This document shows, piece by piece, positions 7,313 through 13,206 of a stretch of 18,004 nucleotides of DNA. The notes below the pieces were generated by a model. The model was not told the origin of the DNA. It worked only from the letters and a program-made list of their open reading frames with translations, and did not search any database. The translations under genes were made by a program, and so were the position numbers. The DNA is from Clostridia bacterium (lineage in GTDB: Bacteria; Bacillota; Clostridia; Christensenellales; Aristaeellaceae): contig JAFWBZ010000357.1 in NCBI GenBank assembly GCA_017537105.1, forward strand, positions 1 to 18,004, given 5' to 3'. Each line of letters starts with the position of its first letter. Position 1 is the stretch's first letter.

Positions 7313-7334
7313 GGGGGCGACCTTCGCCGCCCCC
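7313..7334 (-). other. Hairpin in the cbiM-cbiQ intergenic gap
   Basis: On the minus strand GGGGGCG (7328-7334) pairs with CGCCCCC (7313-7319) around an 8-base loop, with no U-tract after it. It may stabilise or process the message between cbiM and cbiQ. The function is inferred from position only. Confidence 0.4.
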
Positions 7335-7359
7335 AGCCGTTCCGATATCGTAAAAACCG

Positions 7360-8415
7360 TCAGGCCTTCCTGCGCCTGCGGAAGAAGCCGCCCAGCGCGC
7401 ACAGCGCCACCGCCAGCGCCGCCACGATGGCGGAGCCCAGCAGTCCAGACACCGTGGTGCCCGCAGGGCTTTCGCTGTCCGCAAAGGCGTAGTCCGGCAG
7501 GAACGCGGTCTTCTCCTGAATGGCCTCCGCGGCGTCCGCCGCCGCGCTGGAGACGCCGTACGCCTCCTCGTCCAGGCCCATATTCGCGCTGTAGCCTCCG
7601 TCGGCATTGCCGAAGATCGACCACTCGAGGCCGTCGGGGTTGCCGCTGGCCGCCAAGCTCAGCACGCCGCCCACCAGCGCGGCGACCACCGCCAGCGTCA
7701 CCAGCGTGGAGCGAAGCGTCCACCGGGACGCACCCGCCTGCGCATCGCCCGCGTCCATCAGCAGCTCCGGCCGGGTCTCATGTACAAACAGCAGCACCGC
7801 CGTGGTGATGAGGCCTTCCACCAGGCCGATGGCCAGGTGAATCGGCAGCATGATCTCCGCAAAGGCGCCGAAGGGCAGCTCGGTGATGCCGGAGGCCGTG
7901 GTCTCGATGACCACGGACAGCGCGCCCAGCCGGAGGGTGATCACGCATCCCAGAATGGAGGCCAGCGCGATGCGCGCCCGGCTGCCTCCCCGGTCTCCCA
8001 GGCCGGAAAACAGCCTGGAGCGCATGATGGGCCGCCAGATCAGATAGTATCCGACAAAGCAGCCATAGAAGGCCATGTTCCAGATGTTTGCCCCCAGCGC
8101 CAGCAGGCCGCCGTCGGCAAAGAACAGACATTGTGTGACTAGGACCACGATCATCGACAAAAAGCCCGCCTGCGGCCCCAGCAGCGCAGACAGCAGCATA
8201 CCGCCGCACAAGTGGCCGGAGGAGCCGGTCCCCGGAATGGTGTAGTTGATCATCTGCCCGGCGAACACCAGCGCCGCGGTGACCGCCATGGTGGGCAGCT
8301 TCGCCGCCGCATCGTCCCTCCGCAAATCCCGAATGGAAAGGCCCGCAGCCGTTCCGGAGGCCGCGATCATGACCGCCGCCACGCCCGGCGCCAGCAGCGC
8401 ATCCGCCATATGCAT
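7360..8415 (-). CDS. cbiM: ECF-type cobalt/nickel transporter substrate-binding subunit CbiM fused to a PDGLE (CbiN/NikN-like) domain
   Basis: 351-aa membrane protein. It starts MHMADALL; in CbiM/NikM the free N-terminus and His2 help bind the metal ion, so the ATG at 8415 (GGAGGG 9 bases upstream) must be the real start. Further conserved points are PGTGSSGHLCGGMLL with His68, and LPIHLAIGLVEGLIT with His193. Residues 1-210 form the CbiM domain. A short linker leads to a helix at ~236-256, then PDGLEW (260-265), an extracytoplasmic loop to ~320, a last helix, and an Arg/Lys-rich tail. This C-terminal part is the PDGLE domain that replaces separate CbiN/NikN. Cobalt versus nickel cannot be decided from sequence, and no cobalamin synthesis or nickel enzyme gene is adjacent. 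It is the first gene of cbiM-cbiQ-cbiO. Confidence 0.92.
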   Translation of the reverse strand: MHMADALLAPGVAAVMIAASGTAAGLSIRDLRRDDAAAKLPTMAVTAALVFAGQMINYTIPGTGSSGHLCGGMLLSALLGPQAGFLSMIVVLVTQCLFFADGGLLALGANIWNMAFYGCFVGYYLIWRPIMRSRLFSGLGDRGGSRARIALASILGCVITLRLGALSVVIETTASGITELPFGAFAEIMLPIHLAIGLVEGLITTAVLLFVHETRPELLMDAGDAQAGASRWTLRSTLVTLAVVAALVGGVLSLAASGNPDGLEWSIFGNADGGYSANMGLDEEAYGVSSAAADAAEAIQEKTAFLPDYAFADSESPAGTTVSGLLGSAIVAALAVALCALGGFFRRRRKA

Positions 8416-8436
8416 GGATAATTTCCCTCCCCCACT

Positions 8437-8457
8437 GTGATACCTCGATTATATCAC
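8437..8457. promoter_or_regulatory. Inverted repeat over the cbiM -10 box, possible operator
   Basis: GTGATA (8437-8442) and TATCAC (8452-8457) are a perfect 6-bp inverted repeat with a 9-base spacer that covers the -10 box and likely start site. A repressor bound here would block transcription. The regulator, perhaps metal-responsive, is unknown. Confidence 0.4.
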
Positions 8458-8475
8458 GTGAGGATTCGGGCGCAA
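8448..8475 (-). promoter_or_regulatory. Sigma-A-type promoter of cbiM-cbiQ-cbiO
   Basis: On the minus strand: -35 TTGCGC (8470-8475), 16-base spacer, extended -10 TGATATAAT with TATAAT at 8448-8453. The leader to the cbiM ATG is about 27 bases, too short for a cobalamin or NiCo riboswitch. Confidence 0.7.
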
Positions 8476-8477
8476 GC

Positions 8478-8489
8478 TCCCCCGGGGGA
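8478..8489. repeat. Perfect 12-bp palindrome just upstream of the cbiM -35 box
   Basis: TCCCCCGGGGGA reads the same on both strands and ends two bases from the -35 box. It could be a regulator site, or simply a chance result of high GC content. Confidence 0.35.
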
Positions 8490-8505
8490 TACAAATTGCA
8501 CTTTT

Positions 8506-9360
8506 TCAATCGCCTGTGCGGCTTGAATCGGCGTCGTACCCCTCCAGAAAGCTGTGCAACTCTCCCCGGGTCTTCCAGGCGGGAAAGGTGTCCAGGTTGA
8601 CGGCGTGTATGGCGTTGAAGATGCTCTTCTCGATGTCGGGATTGTCCCGCTTGAGCTGCTTAAGCAGCAGCTTGATCTCCTGCCGCTTGGAGGCGTGGAT
8701 CTCCTGGGCGGCGTGTTCGGTAAACCGGCAGGCGCACTGCAAAAACTCCAGGCCGTTGTAGTTGCGCCAGGCGATGATGTGGTCCTCGTGCACGCAGTAC
8801 AGCGGACGGATCAGCTCCATTCCCGGAAAGTTGGTGGCATGCAGCTTGGGCATCATGCCCTGCAGCTGGGCGCCGTAGAACATCGCCATCACGGTGGTCT
8901 CGATGACATCGTTGAAGTGGTGGCCCAGCGCGATCTTGTTGCAGCCCAGCGCCCGGGCCTGGATGTACAGGTGGTCCCGCCGCATGCGGGCGCAGAGGTA
9001 GCAGGGGTTTTCCTCCGCCCCGTTGGCCACCTCGAACACGTTGCTCTCAAAGATCCGCACCGGAATCCGCAGCCGCTCGGCGTTGCGCTCGATCTGTGCG
9101 CGGTTGGCGGGGGCGTAGCCCGGGTCCATCACCAGATATTCCGCCTCAAAGGGCACGTCCGAAACCCGCTGCAGCTGCTGCACCAGCTTCGCCATCAGCA
9201 TGGAGTCCTTGCCACCGGAGATGCACATGGCGATCCTGTCCCCCGCGTTGATCAGGCGGTATCGCTTCACCGCCGCGACAAAGGGCGTCCACAACTCCTT
9301 GCGATATTTCTTCTGTATGCTGCGCTCGATCAGTTGGCAGTCGTCCAGTTGGCGCTTCAT
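8506..9360 (-). CDS. TtcA-like PP-loop ATPase, probable tRNA 2-thiolation enzyme
   Basis: 284-aa cytoplasmic protein of the TtcA/TilS PP-loop superfamily. The PP-loop SGGKDS (48-53) binds ATP for adenylation of the tRNA base. GHHFND (146-151) is the second nucleotide-site motif. CYLC (Cys120, Cys123) plus a distal Cys pair in QCACRF (Cys209, Cys211) match the TtcA pattern of three Cys that hold a 4Fe-4S cluster for sulfur transfer. The lack of TilS C-terminal domains argues against lysidine synthetase. In E. coli TtcA makes 2-thiocytidine at tRNA position 32; the tRNA position in this organism is inferred. The ATG at 9360 has only a weak GGGTGA before it, and the promoter lies so close that the leader should be about 12 bases. 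It is a stand-alone gene. Confidence 0.82.
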   Translation of the reverse strand: MKRQLDDCQLIERSIQKKYRKELWTPFVAAVKRYRLINAGDRIAMCISGGKDSMLMAKLVQQLQRVSDVPFEAEYLVMDPGYAPANRAQIERNAERLRIPVRIFESNVFEVANGAEENPCYLCARMRRDHLYIQARALGCNKIALGHHFNDVIETTVMAMFYGAQLQGMMPKLHATNFPGMELIRPLYCVHEDHIIAWRNYNGLEFLQCACRFTEHAAQEIHASKRQEIKLLLKQLKRDNPDIEKSIFNAIHAVNLDTFPAWKTRGELHSFLEGYDADSSRTGD

Positions 9361-9378
9361 TCCGCATCACCCAAATCC

Positions 9379-9407
9379 ATGATAGTCCCCCGGGTGGCCG
9401 CTTGCAA
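9379..9407 (-). promoter_or_regulatory. Sigma-A-type promoter of the TtcA-like gene
   Basis: On the minus strand: -35 TTGCAA (9402-9407), 17-base spacer, -10 TATCAT (9379-9384). Transcription should begin near 9372, leaving a leader of only about a dozen bases. Confidence 0.65.
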
Positions 9408-9418
9408 CCCGGAACAGA

Positions 9419-9450
9419 TTAAGAAACGGCGGCCCGCATTGCGAACCGCC
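9419..9450 (-). terminator. Terminator after the amino acid ABC transporter operon
   Basis: On the minus strand a 10-bp stem (9441-9450 with 9428-9437, including two G-U pairs) and a 3-base loop are followed by GTTTCTTAAT. It lies about 30 bases after the ATPase stop and before the ttcA-like promoter. Confidence 0.7.
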
Positions 9451-9481
9451 CGAACACGCCTGGGGAAAACCTTCACGCGCA

Positions 9482-10222
9482 TCAATATTCGGTCTCCTGA
9501 TACCGGGCCAGGAACTGCTTCGTGCGCTCCTCCCGGGGGTTGTTGATGATCTCGTTGGGATCGCCCTGCTCCACGATCACGCCACCGTCCATGAAGATCA
9601 CCTGGTCGGACACGTCCCGGGCAAAGCCCATCTCGTGGGTGACGATGATCATCGTACGATCGTCGGTCTTGAGGCTGCGGATGACCCGCAGCACCTCGCC
9701 GGTCAGCTCCGGGTCGAGGGCGCTGGTGGGCTCGTCGAAGCAGAGGATGTCCGGCTTCAGCGCCAGGGCGCGAGCGATGGCCACGCGCTGCTGCTGGCCG
9801 CCGGAGAGCTGCCAGGGATAGTTGTCCATGCGGTTGGACAGGCCCACCATGTCCAGAAGCGCCTTCGCCTCGGATTCGATGCGCTCGTGCACCGCCCGCC
9901 GGTCGGCCCTGTACTCCGGCTGGTCCTTCGCCAGAAGCTCCACCGCAAGCATCACGTTCTTCAGTGCCGTGTACTGCGGAAACAGGTTGAAGGACTGAAA
10001 CACCAGCCCGAAGCGCAGCCGCTTCCGGCGCACCTCGCGCTCCCGCTGCGTCGCGGGGTCCGCGGCGTCAAACAGCGTCTCGCCGCCCACGCGAATCGCG
10101 CCGCCGTCCGGACGCTCCAGGAAATTCAGGCACCGAAGCAGCGTGGTCTTTCCGCTGCCGGAGGAGCCGATGATGGACAGCACCTCGCCCTTTTCCATGG
10201 TGAAGCTGATGTCCCGGAGCAC
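9482..10222 (-). CDS. Polar amino acid ABC transporter ATP-binding protein (GlnQ family), N-terminus cut by an in-frame stop
   Basis: 246 aa counted from the first start after the stop. All catalytic motifs are intact: Walker A GSSGSGKT (19-26), Q-loop Gln76, signature LSGGQQQR (139-146), Walker B ILCFDEP (159-165), H-loop His196 in VTHEM. This is the family that powers amino acid uptake. The natural start is clearly ATG 10273: it has AAGGTG 7 bases before it, lies 5 bases after the permease stop, and encodes MSILEVQSL as expected. However, codon 10 is TAA, exactly where the family has Lys (L-K-K-S-F-G). Translation could only restart at GTG 10222 (poor ribosome binding site), which would lose the first strand and the aromatic A-loop residue. 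So the gene is either a very recent pseudogene, a sequencing error, or read through. One base change restores it. Confidence 0.85.
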   Translation of the reverse strand: MLRDISFTMEKGEVLSIIGSSGSGKTTLLRCLNFLERPDGGAIRVGGETLFDAADPATQREREVRRKRLRFGLVFQSFNLFPQYTALKNVMLAVELLAKDQPEYRADRRAVHERIESEAKALLDMVGLSNRMDNYPWQLSGGQQQRVAIARALALKPDILCFDEPTSALDPELTGEVLRVIRSLKTDDRTMIIVTHEMGFARDVSDQVIFMDGGVIVEQGDPNEIINNPREERTKQFLARYQETEY

Positions 10223-10273
10223 CTCGGTGGCGCCAAAGCTCTTTTACAGGGATTGTACTTCCAATATCGACAT
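10223..10273 (-). pseudogene. Detached N-terminal segment of the amino acid transporter ATPase, containing TAA at codon 10
   Basis: ATG 10273 starts nine sense codons (MSILEVQSL), then TAA (10244-10246), then KSFGATE running in the same frame into the rest of the ATPase. Protein-level continuity on both sides of the stop shows that this is part of the same gene. It is split only by a nonsense codon and not by a frameshift. Confidence 0.8.
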
Positions 10274-10277
10274 GCGA

Positions 10278-10967
10278 TCACACCTTATAATAGCCCAGTT
10301 TCCGCTCCACCCATCCGAACAGCAGCGTGAGGATGCCGTTGCAGGCGAGGTAGTAGACGCCGGTGAAGAACAGCGGCCAGATGGCGCCGGAGATGCCCAT
10401 GCTGCTCTTCATGAAGGCCTGCCCGGCCCAGATGATCTCCTGCAGCGCGATGATCCGCGCCAGCGAAGTATCCTTCACCAGCGTGATGATCTCGTTGGAC
10501 ATCGGGGGCACGATGCGCTTGATCACCTGGGAGAGCTTCACGTGAAAGAAGATCTGCGCCCGGGTCATGCCCAGCACCAGCCCGGCCTCCTCCTGCCCGA
10601 TCGGCACCGACTGTATGCCGCCGCGGTAGATCTCGGAAAAGTAGCAGGCATAGTTGAGGATGAAGGCCGCGGAGGCCGCCGCAAAGCGGCCCGCCTCGCC
10701 GCCGCCCCAGATGGGCTTGTGCAGCACGATGCCGGGAAAATAGAAGATGATGAGCAGCTGGATCATCAGCGGCGAGCCGCGGACGATCCACACCAGCACG
10801 CGGCTGAACACGCTCACCGGTTTGAACCGGGACATGGACCCGAAGGCGATCACCAGCCCCAGGGGAATCGCGCCGATCAGCGTGACGAAGAAGAGCTTCA
10901 GCGTCTGCAGGAAGCCCACGTTCAGCGATCGGATGACGATGGGGAACTGTTGTAGAAATAGCTGCAT
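10278..10967 (-). CDS. Polar amino acid ABC transporter permease (HisM/GlnP family)
   Basis: 229-aa inner-membrane permease. It opens with an extracytoplasmic amphipathic start and a first helix (TLKLFFVTLIGAIPLGLVIA). The HEQ-family motif RGSPLMIQL (usually RGTPLLVQL) is followed by the central region FAAASAAFILNYACYFSEIYRGGIQ. The ATPase-docking EAA loop is GQEEAGLVLGMTRAQIFFHV, then PPMSNEIITLVKDTSL, another family hallmark. The frame stays open to a TTG at 11009, but ATG 10967 matches the family start and follows GAGAG about 10 bases upstream. It lies between the binding protein and the ATPase genes. It probably works as a homodimer, since only one permease gene is present. Confidence 0.93.
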   Translation of the reverse strand: MQLFLQQFPIVIRSLNVGFLQTLKLFFVTLIGAIPLGLVIAFGSMSRFKPVSVFSRVLVWIVRGSPLMIQLLIIFYFPGIVLHKPIWGGGEAGRFAAASAAFILNYACYFSEIYRGGIQSVPIGQEEAGLVLGMTRAQIFFHVKLSQVIKRIVPPMSNEIITLVKDTSLARIIALQEIIWAGQAFMKSSMGISGAIWPLFFTGVYYLACNGILTLLFGWVERKLGYYKV

Positions 10968-11013
10968 GGCGACACGTCTCTCACTTGATTTCGGTTTACC
11001 GGGACACAAACGC

Positions 11014-11043
11014 CCGGAGACCGTTCCGTGGAACGGCCTCCGG
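11014..11043 (-). other. Strong hairpin between binding-protein and permease genes
   Basis: In the minus-strand RNA the arms 11030-11043 and 11014-11027 pair over 14 positions (one G-U) around a 2-base turn, followed only by GCGUUUGUGU. The weak U-tract suggests partial termination or mRNA 3'-end protection. Either would favour more binding protein than permease and ATPase, a common layout in such operons. Confidence 0.65.
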
Positions 11044-11063
11044 TGTTCCGAGTCTCCTGTCTG

Positions 11064-11843
11064 TTACTGCGCGATGATCGCGGCCTGCACGCCGTAGGTC
11101 TCGGCGACGGCCAGCATGCTGCCGTCGTCATAGGCGGCCTTCAGGAAGTCGTTCAGCGCCGCGGCCAGATCGCTTCCCTTGCGGAAGCCCGCGCCGTACT
11201 CCTCGCTGTTCAGGCCCACGGTGTAGGTCAGGTCCGGGTAGCCGGTCCCCTCGCCCACCATGGCCGCCGCCATCAGGCTGTCGATGACCGCCGCGTCGGA
11301 GGTGCCGGCGGCGACTTCCATCAGCGCGTCCGCCTGGGTGGCCACTTCCGTCTTGTTGGCGATGCCCAGCCCGTCGATGACCTCCTCGCCGGCGGAGCCG
11401 TTCTCCACGGCGATGGTCAGTTCGGCGATGCTCTCGGCGCTCTGGTACTGGTCCGCGACGTCCGCGGGCACGATGACGACCTGCGCGTTGTTGGCATAGG
11501 CGTTGGAGGTCTCCATGGCCGCCTTGACGTCCTCGGTCAGGGTCATGCCGTTCCACACCACGTCGATGGACTTGTTGTCCAGCTCCATGATCTTGTTGTC
11601 CCAGTCAATCTCGATGAACTCGGCCTCGACGCCCAGGCTCTCCGCGAAGGCCTTGGCCAGATCGGCGTCAAAGCCGATCCACTCGCCGCTCTCGTCCTTG
11701 TAATCCATGGGCGCGAAATCCGTGATGCCCACGACCAGCTTGCCGTTGGCCTGCACATAGGCCAGGTCGCTGTCCGCCTCGGCCAGGCAGACCGCGCTCA
11801 GCAGGAGTACCAGTGCCACCAGGATGGATGCAATGCGCTTCAT
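11064..11843 (-). CDS. Polar amino acid ABC transporter substrate-binding protein
   Basis: 259-aa exported binding protein (SBP family 3). Signal sequence MKRIASILVALVLLLSAVC, then LAEA. The site is either signal peptidase I (before or within AEAD) or a weak lipobox SAVC, which would anchor it as a lipoprotein. The mature part begins LAYVQANGKLVVGITDFAPMDYKDESG, then GFDADLAKAFAESLG, the standard family 3 opening. IDVVWNGMTLTEDVK (93-107) aligns with the ITxxR segment whose Arg grips the substrate carboxylate in HisJ and GlnH; here it is Val106. Domain 2 keeps AVENGSAGEEV and AAGTSDAAVID. GGAGG lies 9 bases before the ATG. It is the first gene of the operon. The ligand is uncertain. Confidence 0.9.
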   Translation of the reverse strand: MKRIASILVALVLLLSAVCLAEADSDLAYVQANGKLVVGITDFAPMDYKDESGEWIGFDADLAKAFAESLGVEAEFIEIDWDNKIMELDNKSIDVVWNGMTLTEDVKAAMETSNAYANNAQVVIVPADVADQYQSAESIAELTIAVENGSAGEEVIDGLGIANKTEVATQADALMEVAAGTSDAAVIDSLMAAAMVGEGTGYPDLTYTVGLNSEEYGAGFRKGSDLAAALNDFLKAAYDDGSMLAVAETYGVQAAIIAQ

Positions 11844-11879
11844 GTTGATCTTCCTCCCGAATCCAATGTTGTATGCATA

Positions 11880-11908
11880 ATAATATCACATTAATACGCT
11901 AAAGTAAA
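11880..11908 (-). promoter_or_regulatory. Sigma-A-type promoter of the amino acid ABC transporter operon
   Basis: On the minus strand: -35 TTTACT (11903-11908), 17-base spacer, extended -10 TGATATTAT with TATTAT at 11880-11885. The leader is about 30 bases, with no room for a riboswitch. Confidence 0.65.
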
Positions 11909-12004
11909 GCTGGCGCAGCAGCGACCCCAAAATTTAACGCGGTGCCGCGACACCGAAATGTCGCAGCTGGGTATAGGCGTCGCGCGGATCGCGGTACTCG
12001 TGCC

Positions 12005-12041
12005 AAAAAGCACCGGACGGACGCCGCATTGGCGCCCGCCC
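12005..12041 (-). terminator. Terminator after the VanW-like gene
   Basis: In the minus-strand RNA 12031-12041 pairs with 12015-12025 (11 bp, two G-U) around a 5-base loop. It is followed five bases later by five U's. It lies about 30 bases after the vanW stop. Confidence 0.65.
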
Positions 12042-12069
12042 GATTTGAACAACGATTCCCCCGGTGTTC

Positions 12070-13110
12070 TCAGGGATTCCGCACCACGTCGCAGCGCAGC
12101 GCATTCCCGTCGACATAGGTGTAGAGGGTGATCGTGCCACTGCCGGTGTACCGGAAGGAAAAGTCCCGGCCCGCCTTGTAGTCGGTGACGATGGCATCGG
12201 CAGAGCTGTCCACGTAGTGCTGGTTGTACTTCTTGCCATAGGTCGATTTCTCGAGGATGGCGATGTCCTCCATGTTCTTGACAGCCAGCCAGATCACGCT
12301 GGCCACCTGGGCCACGCCGCCGCCGGTCACCCGCACGCCGCGCCCGTTGGTGGCACTGATGTAGCCGTACTGCGACGTGCGGGGACCGACGATCCCGTTG
12401 AACGAAAACACGTCTCCCGCGCCCAGCGTGGTATCGTAGATGCTCCCCGCGGCCAGGCGGACGTTGTGGGCCGTCTCCTCGTCGTCGCCGAAGGGGATGC
12501 CGGCGGTGATGGTCTGGGTCACGGCGGGCTGCGCCGTGGGCTCCGGCGTGATCCAGCCGTCAAACCACCCGCCCTCTGACGCGCCGTCGCCCAGGGTGAT
12601 GTCGCAGTAGAGGTAGCTGCCGTTGGTCCACATCTCGATCAGCATGTCGGAGGCATAGTTGGTAAAGCGGAAGTCCGTCCCGGCACTGTAGTCGGTGATC
12701 ACGGCGAGGCTGCCGTCGGACACGTATTTCTCCTTGAAGCGCCCGCCATAGGTGGACAGTTCGTCGAAGCGGACGCTGCCCTGCACCTCCAGCAGCGCCA
12801 GGTACAGCGTGGTCGCCACCTGGGACACGCCGCCGCCGGTGACGTTCACGCCCCTGCCGTTGGCGGCAGACCGATAGCCCCGCGCCTGGGTGCGCGCGCC
12901 CACCACGTCGTTGAAGGAGAAGGTCTCCCCGTAGGCGACCCGCATGCCGTTGACCGCGCCCATGGCCAGGTGGATGTTGTTGAGCTTGTTCTCGCTGGAG
13001 CCGGACAGCGACGTGCGCGCGCTGGCGGATTCCGCGGCCAGCGCCGCCGGGCAGGCCAGCGCCGACAACAGCAGCGAAAGCGTCAACAGCCACAAAATCA
13101 TCTTCCTCAT
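12070..13110 (-). CDS. Secreted protein with two tandem VanW-like domains
   Basis: 346 aa. The signal peptide MRKMILWLLTLSLLLSALAC continues PAALA, with likely cleavage after ALA (about residue 25). Two copies of a VanW-like domain follow, roughly 41-172 and 212-343. They align along their whole length: AxGETFSFNDVVGART / AGDVFSFNGIVGPRT, NGRGVNVTGGGVSQVA / NGRGVRVTGGGVAQVA, and STYGGRFKEKYV / STYGKKYNQHYV. The linker (175-205) is Gly/Trp/Pro/Thr-rich. VanW proteins are named from some vancomycin-resistance clusters but have no established reaction. The usual GGGVCQxSSTLY Cys is Ser96 in the first copy and Ala267 in the second. ATG 13110 is taken over the upstream open frame because GGAGG lies 8 bases before it and the signal peptide starts there. 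No van genes are nearby, so this gives no evidence of resistance. No clear promoter was found. Confidence 0.85.
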   Translation of the reverse strand: MRKMILWLLTLSLLLSALACPAALAAESASARTSLSGSSENKLNNIHLAMGAVNGMRVAYGETFSFNDVVGARTQARGYRSAANGRGVNVTGGGVSQVATTLYLALLEVQGSVRFDELSTYGGRFKEKYVSDGSLAVITDYSAGTDFRFTNYASDMLIEMWTNGSYLYCDITLGDGASEGGWFDGWITPEPTAQPAVTQTITAGIPFGDDEETAHNVRLAAGSIYDTTLGAGDVFSFNGIVGPRTSQYGYISATNGRGVRVTGGGVAQVASVIWLAVKNMEDIAILEKSTYGKKYNQHYVDSSADAIVTDYKAGRDFSFRYTGSGTITLYTYVDGNALRCDVVRNP

Positions 13111-13176
13111 CTTTGCACCCTCCCTTCGCGGGTATTGCGTCCCGGATTGTTTTCCACCCTTTGACGGGATGGGTTG

Positions 13177-13203
13177 AAAAAAAGTTCCCGGTTGCCCGGG
13201 AAC
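13177..13203 (-). terminator. Terminator directly after scpA
   Basis: On the minus strand: GTTCCCGG (13196-13203), GCAA loop, CCGGGAAC (13184-13191), then seven T's (13177-13183). A textbook intrinsic terminator starting 3 bases after the scpA stop, which separates scpA from the VanW-like gene. Confidence 0.9.
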
Positions 13204-13206
13204 CAT

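Noticed and set aside
5756..7723. 655-codon minus-strand frame suggesting a fused protein ending in the CbiO ATPase
   Set aside because: The part before 6475 is out of frame with, and lies over, cbiQ and cbiM. The composition is Ala/Gly/Arg-rich, and CbiO has its own ATG and ribosome binding site.
8416..8505. Cobalamin or NiCo riboswitch before cbiM
   Set aside because: The promoter leaves a leader of only about 27 bases, too short for either aptamer.
9360..9380. Seven-codon leader frame (MDLGDAE) overlapping the TtcA-like start
   Set aside because: Its ATG lies within the predicted -10 box, so it should not be transcribed.
11909..12004. Possible small RNA or gene between the vanW terminator and the amino acid operon promoter (hairpin GCGACA/TGTCGC at 11947-11964)
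   Set aside because: Short stem, no promoter or coding signal of its own, and no clear tail; insufficient support.
12070..13110. Vancomycin resistance gene
   Set aside because: VanW-like domains are common in Clostridia without resistance; no vanHAX, vanRS or vanY genes are present.
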